Below, in pieces: positions 36,420-46,177 of a DNA stretch of 64,000 nt. The DNA comes from Phycisphaerae bacterium (GTDB lineage: Bacteria; Planctomycetota; Phycisphaerae; UBA1845; JAFGLZ01). Location: NCBI GenBank assembly GCA_016927755.1, contig JAFGLZ010000108.1, positions 1 through 64,000 on the forward strand. Reading direction: 5' to 3'. The translations under genes and the position numbers were made by a program. Each line of letters starts with the position of its first letter. The first letter of the stretch is position 1. The notes below the pieces were generated by a model that was not told where the DNA came from, ran no database searches, and saw only the letters and a program-made list of their open reading frames with translations.

Positions 36420-39071
36420 ATGTTCGAAAGACGATCAATGATTCTACCGAGCGTCCTATTGGCGGCAAGTTGTGGGGCAGGGCAGGGGGCCGAGACCTCG
36501 GATCGGTTCGAGGGCACGTACTACCGCGGCAGAGGCGACGTCGAATACCTGCGGTTGCTCGACGTGGCGCGGCGGATGTTCGAGCCGGACCCCGAGTTCC
36601 AGAACCTGCCGATGCTCTACACCCCCGCATGGAACGGCCTCGTCGAGGGGCCGACCTGGGGCGCGTGGTGGATCCAGAACAGCTACGGACCCACGTACTG
36701 CGCACTGCCCTTCTACGTGGAACCCTACACCACGTTCCTCCAGAACTCCCACGATCTATGGTTCGATCAGATGGGCGACGGAAAACACGTCGGGGCCAAG
36801 GACTGGGTCGCGCCGGACGGCAGCCTCTGCGACGCGGCCAGCCCAGACTGGATCATCTACAAACAGGGAGACGGGCGAACGGACATCCATGATTGGGGCA
36901 TGGAGTTCACCGCCGCCGGACTCCTCATGCAGGCCGAGCTGTTGCTGATCAGCCGAGACGCCAAAGCGATCGCCCACTATCTGCCCAAGCTCGAGCGATG
37001 CGCCGACTTCATCGAGTCGCGGCGGGACCCGAACAACAACCTCTTCCTGACCGGACCGGCCGGTAACCTCCTGGCGCCAAGCTACGCGGGCTGGAAGCGG
37101 CCCGACGGCAAGTACGACAAGGCCTATCTGGCCGGGCTGTCGATCACGACGATCGCCGCGCTCGACCGACTTATCGAGTTGGAGAAGCTCGCCGGTAGGA
37201 CCGAGGCGGCCTCTCGCTATGCCGAACGCCGCGACCTGGCCTGCCAGGGGCTTCCGAAGCTGACGACCGACGAGGGCTACTTCCTCAAGTACCTCGACCC
37301 GGACGGCACGCGGCATGGCGTATACGGCGCGGAGAAGCACGGCTACTTCGAGGCGGTCTGCAACCATGACGCGATCTGCTTCCGCGTCGTCGACGACGCA
37401 CAGGCCGAGAGGATCTACGCCAAGATCGCCGCGATCCCCGGGCTGCGACGCCATGACCTGATCATCACGAACGATCCGGCCCTCGATGACATGTACCACC
37501 CGCAAACCGGCATCTGGAAGTCTGGCCACTGGGTCAACGGCGGACATTGGACCACGTGCGAAGCGCGAATGATGATGGGCTATTCCCGCCTGGGCAAGTT
37601 CGAGGACGCGCGGCGATCGATGAAACGAATCCTCGCCTTCGCTCGAGACTTCAGGATGGACAACCCCCTGGTCGACTTCGGCGCGGCCGTGTACCAGCCC
37701 AACCAGCCGATCAACCTCTGCTACGACACGCTCGGCGCCCCGGCCGCCCTGATCCGAGGGCTGTTCGAGTATCTCTATCGCGCCGACGGTCTGACGATCC
37801 TGCCGCACATTCCGCCGGGAGTCAGCGAGCTCCACCAGCGATTCCCCATACGGTTCGGCTCGAAGCGGCTGCTGCTCTCGACGATCGGCCAGGGACCGGT
37901 CACCGAGGTGCGCGTGAACGGCGCGCCCTGGAAGCGGTTCGACGCGAAGTCTGTCTTCCTGCCCTACGAGGAAACGCCAGACAACGCACGGATCCGTATC
38001 GCCCTGGGCGCCTCGAAGCTTGACGACCTTGCCCGCGATGGGATCGCCAAGCCGAGCGGATCTCGCCCCGCCGCCGACGAGGCCTTCTGGCAATCGGACT
38101 GGCTGGCTCAGTCACTTGGCCCCAAACCGCTGCCGCTACGGATCGGGGCCGACAGCAATGGCGCGAACCGGTTCCTGGGTGAGATCGCGCAGGCAAGGAT
38201 CCTCGCCAGGGCTCTCACACCCGCGGAGCTCGCGGCGTCTGCACGGAACGCCGCGCCGGGGTTGGACAAGGACCCTGCCCTCGTCGGTGAGTGGATCCGG
38301 CCGGATTTCCAGACGGCAGGACTCTCGGCGCGCATTGTCGGCACCGCCGAACTCGTCGACGCCGGCCTCCCCGGCCAGAGGCAAGGAAAGGCAGTGCGCC
38401 TGACCGGTCAGGGCTTCGTCGAAATCCCTCACGACCCAAAGCTCCTGCCCGACGGCGCGTACACGCTCGATGCCTGGATTCGCCCCGGCAAGCTGCCGGA
38501 TGGAGGCGGACGCGTCATCGACAAGTGCACGGCCGGCACCTCGGACAACTACATGCTCGACACGCACCCGGGCAACTCGCTTCGGCTGATCACACCGATC
38601 GGCGTAGTCGCTTACGCCGCCAATCTGCCCGTCGGTCAGTGGTCGCACGTTGCCGCCACCGTCGAACCGAAGGGGCAGCTCAGGCTCTACCTCAACGGCA
38701 AGCAGGTCGCCTCCGCACCCGCCGATTCGACCAAGGGCTCCGGTTCCATCGCGCATCTGAGGACCACCTCCCTGCGGTTCCGCGATTTCCAGGAGAAGAT
38801 GGCCGCGGCTGACTTGGGCTGCAGCTACGAGGCCGCCCACGCCCGTCTGGCCACGGACTACGTCGACGCGCTCCAGGCTCGATGGAAGCTGTGTCGCCAG
38901 CGGAAGATCACGCCGCTGCCCGGCGACCGCCAGCGTGCCGCCGACAAGTCCTACGTCGACACGGCCGTCAAGCTGTGCGATGGTCTGGACAAGGTGCTGG
39001 CGTCCTACGCGGACAGCGGCGACTCTCGCCGGAAGGCCGTGTGGAGTTTGTGGCGGCAAGGTAAACAGTAG
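36420..39071 (+). CDS. Exported alpha/alpha-barrel glycosidase-like protein with permuted LamG domain
   Basis: An 883-residue protein. It begins with a signal sequence (MILPSVLLAASCGAGQGA), followed by a six-hairpin-type alpha/alpha barrel (about 30-460, with DWGMEFTAAGLL, YAGWKRPDGKYD, NGGHWTTCEARMMMGYSRLG, LPHIPPG), a beta domain, and a LamG-like sandwich whose C-terminal half (LPLRIGADSNGANRFLGEI, about 571-605) precedes its N-terminal half (about 620-768, with AYTLDAWIRPGKLPDGG, QWSHVAATV, LRLYLNGKQVAS). A helical tail ends the protein. AGGAG lies 6 bases before ATG 36420. The barrel resembles clans of rhamnosidase/glucosidase-type enzymes, but I cannot name the family. Confidence 0.72.
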   Translation: MFERRSMILPSVLLAASCGAGQGAETSDRFEGTYYRGRGDVEYLRLLDVARRMFEPDPEFQNLPMLYTPAWNGLVEGPTWGAWWIQNSYGPTYCALPFYVEPYTTFLQNSHDLWFDQMGDGKHVGAKDWVAPDGSLCDAASPDWIIYKQGDGRTDIHDWGMEFTAAGLLMQAELLLISRDAKAIAHYLPKLERCADFIESRRDPNNNLFLTGPAGNLLAPSYAGWKRPDGKYDKAYLAGLSITTIAALDRLIELEKLAGRTEAASRYAERRDLACQGLPKLTTDEGYFLKYLDPDGTRHGVYGAEKHGYFEAVCNHDAICFRVVDDAQAERIYAKIAAIPGLRRHDLIITNDPALDDMYHPQTGIWKSGHWVNGGHWTTCEARMMMGYSRLGKFEDARRSMKRILAFARDFRMDNPLVDFGAAVYQPNQPINLCYDTLGAPAALIRGLFEYLYRADGLTILPHIPPGVSELHQRFPIRFGSKRLLLSTIGQGPVTEVRVNGAPWKRFDAKSVFLPYEETPDNARIRIALGASKLDDLARDGIAKPSGSRPAADEAFWQSDWLAQSLGPKPLPLRIGADSNGANRFLGEIAQARILARALTPAELAASARNAAPGLDKDPALVGEWIRPDFQTAGLSARIVGTAELVDAGLPGQRQGKAVRLTGQGFVEIPHDPKLLPDGAYTLDAWIRPGKLPDGGGRVIDKCTAGTSDNYMLDTHPGNSLRLITPIGVVAYAANLPVGQWSHVAATVEPKGQLRLYLNGKQVASAPADSTKGSGSIAHLRTTSLRFRDFQEKMAAADLGCSYEAAHARLATDYVDALQARWKLCRQRKITPLPGDRQRAADKSYVDTAVKLCDGLDKVLASYADSGDSRRKAVWSLWRQGKQ

Positions 39072-39198
39072 GCATGGGCCGTTGCGCCGCGGACCTAGAA
39101 CCGAGGTGGGACAAGGAATCGGGCAAGACTCGCGCATTCACCGGGACCCCCATCTTCGGGGAGCAGCGGCGAGATCGCCGGCAACGGAGCGATCGGTC

Positions 39199-39804
39199 AT
39201 GAAAGAGGAGCCCGTGACGCTGACGTACGCCTCCGGAAATGACCGGAAGATGCCCTTCGCCTTTTGGTACGGGGCGTGCGCCCTCCTTGTGACCGGCGTT
39301 GCGGTGCTGAGGGCGATCCTGTTCGGAGCGCTTGGCCCCCCGCCCCTCGTCATCGGCCTGGCCTATGGGATCAGCGGAGGACACGCAGGTGTTCTTGTCC
39401 TTGTCGCGGGCGCAATGCATCTGATCGTCTTCCTTCTGGCCAACGCCTACCTCTATGTCGGGGCCCGTGAGGGGAGGCATCGCTCCGGACTTCGCGCCGG
39501 CTTGGTGTCTCTCTTGTACACCGGCTTGCTGTTCGGGCTCTCCCTGGTGTACTGGACCGTACCCATCGTGCGGTCGTCACGAGGCACCGGCTTCGGAGGG
39601 ATCGAGGCCGCCCTTCGAGTCCAAGGCGCGACCTACGTCTGGTCGTACGGCTGCGTGAACATCTTGGGGTTCCTGGCCGCGGCGTTCGCGCTGGTTACGC
39701 TCATGCGAAGGAGGACTGGCCCGAAGGCCTGGCTAGCCTACAACACGGGCCTACATCTCTCTCTGTTCGTCTTCGTCTGGCCATGGCTCGGGGGGTACGG
39801 CTAG
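39199..39804 (+). CDS. Hypothetical membrane protein
   Basis: A 201-residue protein with five likely transmembrane helices (FWYGACALLVTGVAVLRAI, LVLVAGAMHLIVFLLANAYL, LVSLLYTGLLFGLSLVYW, VNILGFLAAAFALVTL, LHLSLFVFVWPWL). No family is recognised. GGAG lies about 9 bases upstream of ATG 39199; the frame extends to 38935 but overlaps the previous gene. Nothing indicates a link to its neighbours. Confidence 0.6.
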   Translation: MKEEPVTLTYASGNDRKMPFAFWYGACALLVTGVAVLRAILFGALGPPPLVIGLAYGISGGHAGVLVLVAGAMHLIVFLLANAYLYVGAREGRHRSGLRAGLVSLLYTGLLFGLSLVYWTVPIVRSSRGTGFGGIEAALRVQGATYVWSYGCVNILGFLAAAFALVTLMRRRTGPKAWLAYNTGLHLSLFVFVWPWLGGYG

Positions 39805-39946
39805 ATTGGCCCGTGCGATGCTTCACGGCAGTCATCGTGTACGGGCGCAGAGCCCGTCCGAAGGATTCAGCAGGAGCCACAAACGCAATGGCGTGGTCAA
39901 GGCATGCAACAGAGGCCCCACCGTTCCAGGGCCATGTGGAGGCTGC

Positions 39947-40651
39947 CTATCTCGCCGGTTCGGTCCGTGGAGGTATGTCGATCAGGCCCGACATATGCTG
40001 CTCTTGCAGCGTGGTCCCATGCCGTCGCCCTCGCCGGAAGTACCAGTACCACATCTTCACCGGCCAGAGCGGGATCGTTCGGACGTACGCGGCTTGCCTG
40101 CGAACCTCTCCAAGGAAGAACGATTCGAAACTCCCCTTGAGGGGGACAAGCCGAACCCGTGCTTCATCCATGACGTACGCCTCAGTGTCGAGATGACGCT
40201 CCCACAGTTCGTCGATCGAGTCCACCGAGAAGCTTTGCAGATACGACCCCGGTGGACGCGGCATGGTAAACGACTCGCGGTTGTTCGTCGTCGTCAGGTC
40301 GAGCCCGTTCGAAAACGTGCTCATGAACTCGGTGACGTACCGCCCTTGCTGGCAGTACATGCAGAAGAACCGACCCGTGCCGGGTAGTCCCCACGCGGCA
40401 ACGAAGCCGGGCGTCGTCACGATCGCCCGGAAGAAGCCGATCCGCTCCAGCCCCTGCCCCCGGGTCCACTCATCATAACCCTCGGCCTCCGCCCACGCCT
40501 GAGAGAACTCCCTCGTCTTTCCGGGATCCTTCAGCCGCTCCATCCGCGATGTCGAACGCCCCATCTTCACGACCATCGCATAGCCGACCACAATGAGGAC
40601 CACCGGAATCGCCGCCAACAGGAATATGGCGTCGTCGAGCCACGCGGGCAT
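39947..40651 (-). CDS. Hypothetical protein with one N-terminal membrane anchor
   Basis: A 234-residue protein with a transmembrane helix at residues about 7-28 (AIFLLAAIPVVLIVVGYAMV) and a soluble C-terminal domain that is probably cytoplasmic, given the positive residues after the helix. It contains RFFCMYCQQGRYVTEF and SIDELWERHLDTEAYV; no known family is seen. ATG 40651 has GGAGGA 6 bases upstream. Confidence 0.6.
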   Translation of the reverse strand: MPAWLDDAIFLLAAIPVVLIVVGYAMVVKMGRSTSRMERLKDPGKTREFSQAWAEAEGYDEWTRGQGLERIGFFRAIVTTPGFVAAWGLPGTGRFFCMYCQQGRYVTEFMSTFSNGLDLTTTNNRESFTMPRPPGSYLQSFSVDSIDELWERHLDTEAYVMDEARVRLVPLKGSFESFFLGEVRRQAAYVRTIPLWPVKMWYWYFRRGRRHGTTLQEQHMSGLIDIPPRTEPAR

Positions 40652-40939
40652 GGGCCTTCCTCCACCGGACAATCGGGATTCGAACCACCTGCGTCGGGGT
40701 GCGATGCTGTCAATAATCCCTACGCCGCCGGTTTTCAATGCTCCATTGGCGGGTTCACGAGCCAGAGGCCGGGTGCGGCAGCCTGTCGTCGGCCTTCTCA
40801 AGCTATCCCTGATGAGCTACGCTGATGTCGCGTGAGCTGAGGGCTAGGATGATCCCCATCAGATACCATTCGCGACACCTTCCCCAAGGACTACTCAACC
40901 TGGAAGCCGCCATCGGCACGTGAGCTCGGAGCACGTAGC

Positions 40940-41962
40940 ATGAAACTCGGACTCGGTCTCTACCCGCACATCTGGGACGACAAGCACCTGGCCATGGCCC
41001 GGCAGTTCGGCTGTGACAGCATCGTCGCGCATCTGCCTCTGCCGCCCGGCGACGGCATCTGGCACGTTGAAGACCTCGCCCGACTCAAGGCCGACGTCGA
41101 ACGGCACGACCTGCGGCTCGCCGCGGTCGAGAACCTGCACCCCGCGCATTGGGACCGCATCCTCCTCGGCGAAGACGGCCGCGACGAGCAGATGGCCAAC
41201 GTCCAACAAACCGTGAGGAACATGAGCCAAGTCGGTATCCCGTGCCTGGGCTACTACTTCAGCATCGTAGGCGTCTGGGGTCACTGGCGCGACGCGCGCG
41301 ATCGCGGCCCGGGGCGGGGCGGCGCGGGCGTGCGGAGCTTCGACGTCGACAAGGTCCCGACCGACGAGCCGCCGAGCTACGAGGATCTCTGGGGGGGCGG
41401 GCGACTGCCGTGCCGATTGAACCAGGGCACGATCCCTCCGGCCGACGTCGAGATGATGTGGCAGCGACTTGGATGGTTCCTCCGCCACCTCGTTCCCGTG
41501 GCCGAGGAGGTCGGTGTCACGCTGGCCGCCCACCAGGACGATCCGCCTGTCCCTCAGCTCCGCGGCATCGGTCGGCTCCTGACCAGCCCGGACGCGCTGC
41601 AGCGTCTGGTCGATCTGGTGCCGAGCGACCGCAGCCAGCTCGAGTTCTGCCAGGGCACGGTCTCGGAAATGGCCGGCGTCGACGTGCCCGGCACGATCCG
41701 CCGCTTCGCTTCGCAAGGCAAGATCGCCTACGTCCACTTCCGCAACGTGAGCGCCACCGTGCCGCGTTTCGACGAGGTCTTCATCGATCAGGGATATGTC
41801 GATATGATAGAGGCGCTGCGGGCCTACCATGAGAGCGGCTTTGACGGCGTCCTGATTCCCGACCACACCCCGCTGGTGAGCACCGACGCGCCGTGGGAGA
41901 CGGGGATGGCGTTTGCCCTCGGGTACATGCGAGCGGGCTTCCAGATGCTGGGAATCCGATAG
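40940..41962 (+). CDS. uxuA: D-mannonate dehydratase
   Basis: A 340-residue enzyme that dehydrates D-mannonate to 2-keto-3-deoxy-D-gluconate. The metal-binding set is complete and spaced as in characterised UxuA proteins: His198 in AAHQDDPP, Cys237 in EFCQGTVSEM, His266 in VHFRNV and Asp308 in IPDHTP. HIWDD near residue 10 and GYYFSIVGVWGHWR also fit. It completes the route begun by uxaE and uxuB 37 kb away in this window; uronate isomerase, KDG kinase and KDPG aldolase are not in the window. An esterase gene follows 35 bases downstream on the same strand. Confidence 0.94.
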   Translation: MKLGLGLYPHIWDDKHLAMARQFGCDSIVAHLPLPPGDGIWHVEDLARLKADVERHDLRLAAVENLHPAHWDRILLGEDGRDEQMANVQQTVRNMSQVGIPCLGYYFSIVGVWGHWRDARDRGPGRGGAGVRSFDVDKVPTDEPPSYEDLWGGGRLPCRLNQGTIPPADVEMMWQRLGWFLRHLVPVAEEVGVTLAAHQDDPPVPQLRGIGRLLTSPDALQRLVDLVPSDRSQLEFCQGTVSEMAGVDVPGTIRRFASQGKIAYVHFRNVSATVPRFDEVFIDQGYVDMIEALRAYHESGFDGVLIPDHTPLVSTDAPWETGMAFALGYMRAGFQMLGIR

Positions 41963-41997
41963 AAGCGTTCCGTGCGATTAGGAGGTACGACAGACCG

Positions 41998-43047
41998 ATG
42001 AGACGATCCATTCCGCTGCTTGCCTTACTAGCCTGCCTGCCCGTTCACACGCTGCTCGGCCAAACGAAGCCTTCATCAACCCAATCAACGACCTCCCGGC
42101 CAGCCGGTCCAGACGAGGCCGCCCTGTTGGCTCGCGACGCGCCGCCGTCCGTCGGCAGAGGGTTCAAGTCCCTTGACCAGGTCAAGCTGGCCATCGCCAC
42201 GGGATGGATACAGTTGATCGACTTCCAGCACGAGCCCCCCATTCCCGACGGCGTCGAGCTCATCGAGAACGTCGAATACGGGCGAGTGGGCGATCGGCCA
42301 TTGCTGCTGGATCTCTATCTACCCAAGGGTCTCACGAAGCCGGTGCCGGGGTTGATCTTCATCCACGGCGGCGGCTGGTCCAAAGGCAGCAAGAAGGACT
42401 ACCGCTACTACGCCGTTCGCTACGCCAAGCGCGGCTACGTCGTGGCCTCGATCTCGTACCGGCTGATCAAGGAGGCGACGTTTCCCGCGTGCATTCAGGA
42501 CGCCAAGTGCGCGGTCCGCTGGATGCGCGCGAGCGCCAAGAAGTATCACATCGATCCCAAACGAATCGCCGCGATCGGCGGCTCGGCGGGCGGACACCTG
42601 GCGATGATGCTGGGCTACTCGGCCGGCGTGCCCGAGCTGGAGGGAAACGGTGGACACGCCAAGTGTAGCAGCGCCGTGCAGGCCGTCGTGGACCTGTACG
42701 GCCCGGTCGACCTGACGGTGCCCTATGCCCGAAATCATCCGACAGTGCTGGGCTTCTTCGGCGGCAAGACCTACGACAAGGTCCCCGAGCAGTACAAGAT
42801 GGCCTCGCCGATTACGCATCTGGACAAGAACGATCCACCCACGCTGATCCTTCAAGGGACTATCGACGAACTCGTGCCCGTCGAGCAAGCGGACATGCTG
42901 GCCAAGCAATTGAAGGAGCTGGGCGTCCCCTGCGTCTACGATCGCGTCGAGGGCTACCCGCACACGATGGACCTGGCCAGGCTGGTCAACATCCGCTGCC
43001 AGTGGTTCATCAATCGGTTCTTGGACAAGTACCTCGCCGCGAAGTGA
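41998..43047 (+). CDS. Exported alpha/beta-hydrolase esterase (BD-FAE/acetyl-xylan-esterase-like)
   Basis: A 349-residue protein with a signal peptide (LLALLACLPVHTLLGQ). The alpha/beta-hydrolase domain is complete: oxyanion motif HGGGW (123-127), nucleophile Ser196 in GGSAGGH, Asp290 in GTIDELVP and His322 in YPHTMD. The type is that of bifunctional acetyl/feruloyl esterases and other carbohydrate esterases. Next to uxuA and the hydrolase operon it could remove acetyl or feruloyl groups from pectin or similar polymers. AGGAGG occurs 11 to 12 bases before ATG 41998. It is convergent with the LamG hydrolase gene. Confidence 0.85.
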   Translation: MRRSIPLLALLACLPVHTLLGQTKPSSTQSTTSRPAGPDEAALLARDAPPSVGRGFKSLDQVKLAIATGWIQLIDFQHEPPIPDGVELIENVEYGRVGDRPLLLDLYLPKGLTKPVPGLIFIHGGGWSKGSKKDYRYYAVRYAKRGYVVASISYRLIKEATFPACIQDAKCAVRWMRASAKKYHIDPKRIAAIGGSAGGHLAMMLGYSAGVPELEGNGGHAKCSSAVQAVVDLYGPVDLTVPYARNHPTVLGFFGGKTYDKVPEQYKMASPITHLDKNDPPTLILQGTIDELVPVEQADMLAKQLKELGVPCVYDRVEGYPHTMDLARLVNIRCQWFINRFLDKYLAAK

Positions 43048-43058
43048 GCTGTGGGGCA

Positions 43059-46000
43059 TCAAGGCTTGCTCACACTCACGCGAGTCTGCCCGTCAAGATC
43101 GAGCTCAATCCTCAAGGTCCCTCCCGCGGCCACTCGCTTCCGGTCGGCTCCGACGGCGACTTGATAGCTCGCCCCTGGACGGATGCGGAACTCGCCGTCG
43201 CGAAGCTGCAAGGCGACGGGCCCTTGCCCGTTTAGAATCAACTCGACGCCCTCTGAGTCATAGCCGCGAGCCAGGATGTTAATCGGGCCTGCCGTCTTGG
43301 CGGCGATTGGGAGCTTCACCACGATGGCCGATTCGTTCCTTTCCAGATCGACCTTCGTCCTCGCGCCCTTGCCATCGATGGTCGTGACGAACCCATGCGG
43401 AACGGCCACGCCCCTGCCATCGTAACGATACACCATGTGGAGTGACCGATCGTCCCGCCACCCGTAGACGCCGGAGCGCAGCGTGATAATCCGTTCGGGA
43501 CCCCTGATGATGCCGCGATGAATCTCCTCCACGGTGATCGGATACATCCGCGTGACGATCGTCTCCGGCGGCACCTCTTTCTCGCCGTAGTAGAAGTACA
43601 GTCCGCCCCACTCGATCTTGTCGCGGATGTCGTCGTAGACGTCGCGGGCGCTCTTGCAGTTGGCCGGATTACCCAGGGCGATCACGCTCGGGGCCAGGTG
43701 CAAGTGGGCGCAGACCTTGCCGCCTCCGGCCGTTTCCAGGCAGTAGAGCAGCCCCGGTTCCCTGTGGAGCGTCCGAGTACCCGGGTAGCTGTTGGCGATG
43801 ACCACGCCGCCCTTGGCGCGCACCCGGCGGACCGTCTCCACAAGTACGTCCTGGGCCAGCAGATTGACGGAGGCGTATTTCCGCTTGATCGTCTTCGTCT
43901 TCGGGTCGATCTCGACCGTGTGGCCGTCCCACCGGTCGTAGGTGAATCGCCCGCCGTATCCGTGCGAGAAGCCGTCGGCGAACATGCTGTTCGCGCCGAT
44001 CTTGTTCAGCATGACGTCGATGCCCTCGAGCATCACCTTGCCGAAGCTGTTGTCCATCGTCGGGTAGAAGATGTACCAGCGATACCCCTCCTCGACCCGC
44101 TGCTTGCTGAAGTACTTCAGGTAGTAGGAGACGTTCTGGCTGCCGTAATCGGTCTGCTTGCCGGCGCTGTTGAGCACCCGGGAGTCGCCGAACCGCTCCA
44201 CCGGCTTGTTGGTCGTATAGAGGCTGTGCGCGATGTGGAACATCACCTTCATGTCCGGAAAACGGCGGAACGTCTCGGCGAACGTCCCCTTGAGCAGCGC
44301 GCACTCCTTCGGATACTCGATGAATTCCACGCCCTCCAGCGACAACCCGGGATCGTCCGGCGGATGCCCCAGACAGCCGATGCTGGCGTACTTGAGCGCC
44401 CGCGTCTTGACGTACTCCCCGGAAGGGGACTCGCGCCGATCGGTGAAGGCGAACCCTCCTTCCACGCGCGGCGCGTAGCCCGCGTCCTTGCGGAAGGCGT
44501 TGACGAAATCGTAATAGTCTCCCGTCTCGTTCAGATAGATCGACCATTCGAGCGTGTACGACTTGCCCTTGTCCAGACCGAAGCGGCCCGAGCGGATTCC
44601 CGCCCGGCCCCCTTCGGCAAATGTGGCGTGCTGTTCAAGGTAGACGTCGTCGAGCGCCACGATGCCGACCCCTTGACCCGGCTTGCTCAGGAACACGGAC
44701 GGGTTTGGATACCGGGTCACCTTCAGGCCTTGGATCTCGTTGGCGCGGATGTGATTGCTCAGCAGAATGCCCAGCTCGGCGCCGCTCTTGTTCGTGATCG
44801 TGTCCCTCACCAGGACACGCCCGGGCCCCAGCTCGATTCGTCGGTCGACGGCGTAATGCCTTCCGACGGCCTGGACGCTGTGCGTGCTTTCATCAACCTT
44901 CTTCGTGGTCACCTTCCACTCGGGCTCCGGTCGCTCGGCCTCTGGCCCCGGCTTCCGGCAAGCCCACAGCGTATTGATTCCCCCGTTCGGGTAAGAATAC
45001 GTGGACTCCACGGGGTAGCGATCTTCCTCAAGGACGATCGTGAACCCTCCGCCCTTGCCGATCTCGATCGCATAGCTCGCCGGTTTGCCTCGAGGGGCGA
45101 GCGCCTCGACGCGCTTCTCGACGGGCGATGGAATGGCGATCTGGTCCGAATGCTTCAGCGGCACCTTGCACTCGGCTTGCTTGCTCGCTCCGGCCTCGAC
45201 GATGAATCGCAGTTCGTATTCGCCGGGTGCGAGCTTGCCGACCTCGATCCTGGCATCGAGCAGAAGCCCTGTCTCGGGTAGCGCCGGCAGCGGATGCCGT
45301 TGAATCGGATCGGCCGCTGCCGCATCGGCTCGCCGGATCTCAACGAGCCCCTTTACGCCCTCGCTCAGCCGTCCCAGGCAACTGTAGTCCAGATCGACGC
45401 ACACCTCACCTCGGTCGAGGTAGGGAAAGACCGTGGCCACCAGTCGATCGTACCTTGCCGGAGGGGCGGGGTAACGCCGGATTTCGGCCTTGTACTTGGC
45501 CGAGATCTCCTCGTCCCTCAACGCCCGATCGTAGACTCGTACGGATCCGATCACGCCCTTGAAGCTCGGCGTGCGACTTCCGCCCTTGCCGATGCAGCCT
45601 ATGAGGAAATCGCCCCCCGGTTTGACCGTCTTGAACTCGCTAGGAGTCGTTCCGGCCGGGCGCCCGTCGACGTAGATCTTGAGCTGCTTGCCGTCGAATG
45701 TGCCCACGACGTGCGTCCAACGTTTCGGCTCGACGGGGGTGCTGACCTTGTTGCCACCGGAGTTGATGTACCAGTAGACCCACCCGTCCCGGTAGTACGT
45801 CATCCCGTAGCTCTCGAACGACTTGCCGGCGATGCCCGGCTCGCCGAAGGGCGCCGCCGCGGGGAAGATCCATGCCTCGAGCGAAACGGCGTTTCGCAGG
45901 TCCAGACTTTGACTGCTGCCACAGTTGACGCGAGCGGAGTGACCGTCGAACTCCAGGCCGTAGCCCTGTTCGAGCTCGACCCAGTTGATCCCATTGCTCA

Positions 46001-46151
46001 GGCCATGATTGGCCCGGCCGCTCGTATCGTGGATGTGGTTGTCGCGCCCCTCGGCGAAGTCCCACCGCCCGACGAGGCCCTTGTCTTCCGCAGCGCCGAC
46101 GCTCGAGCATGCCGCCAGCAAGACGCCCCCAAGGATTCGTCCAAAAGCCAT
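43059..46151 (-). CDS. Exported LamG-domain glycosidase-like protein
   Basis: A 1030-residue protein. After a signal peptide (LGGVLLAACSSVGA) comes a full LamG/concanavalin-type domain (about 25-215: GLVGRWDFAEG, AVSLEAWIFP, RWTHVVGTFDG, GVIGSVRVYDRAL). A long beta-sandwich follows, then a TIM-barrel-like region (GYAPRVEGGFAF, MKVMFHIAHSLYTTN, NSMFADGFSHGYGG, VRAKGGVVIANSY) and a C-terminal beta domain. The barrel is glycosidase-like, but I do not recognise the family; acidic residues near FADGFSH are candidates. ATG 46151 has CAGGAGG 7 bases upstream. It is the last gene of the four-gene operon that starts at 51192. Confidence 0.72.
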   Translation of the reverse strand: MAFGRILGGVLLAACSSVGAAEDKGLVGRWDFAEGRDNHIHDTSGRANHGLSNGINWVELEQGYGLEFDGHSARVNCGSSQSLDLRNAVSLEAWIFPAAAPFGEPGIAGKSFESYGMTYYRDGWVYWYINSGGNKVSTPVEPKRWTHVVGTFDGKQLKIYVDGRPAGTTPSEFKTVKPGGDFLIGCIGKGGSRTPSFKGVIGSVRVYDRALRDEEISAKYKAEIRRYPAPPARYDRLVATVFPYLDRGEVCVDLDYSCLGRLSEGVKGLVEIRRADAAAADPIQRHPLPALPETGLLLDARIEVGKLAPGEYELRFIVEAGASKQAECKVPLKHSDQIAIPSPVEKRVEALAPRGKPASYAIEIGKGGGFTIVLEEDRYPVESTYSYPNGGINTLWACRKPGPEAERPEPEWKVTTKKVDESTHSVQAVGRHYAVDRRIELGPGRVLVRDTITNKSGAELGILLSNHIRANEIQGLKVTRYPNPSVFLSKPGQGVGIVALDDVYLEQHATFAEGGRAGIRSGRFGLDKGKSYTLEWSIYLNETGDYYDFVNAFRKDAGYAPRVEGGFAFTDRRESPSGEYVKTRALKYASIGCLGHPPDDPGLSLEGVEFIEYPKECALLKGTFAETFRRFPDMKVMFHIAHSLYTTNKPVERFGDSRVLNSAGKQTDYGSQNVSYYLKYFSKQRVEEGYRWYIFYPTMDNSFGKVMLEGIDVMLNKIGANSMFADGFSHGYGGRFTYDRWDGHTVEIDPKTKTIKRKYASVNLLAQDVLVETVRRVRAKGGVVIANSYPGTRTLHREPGLLYCLETAGGGKVCAHLHLAPSVIALGNPANCKSARDVYDDIRDKIEWGGLYFYYGEKEVPPETIVTRMYPITVEEIHRGIIRGPERIITLRSGVYGWRDDRSLHMVYRYDGRGVAVPHGFVTTIDGKGARTKVDLERNESAIVVKLPIAAKTAGPINILARGYDSEGVELILNGQGPVALQLRDGEFRIRPGASYQVAVGADRKRVAAGGTLRIELDLDGQTRVSVSKP

Positions 46152-46177
46152 TCCCACGCCTCCTGTCTTCGCTCGCC

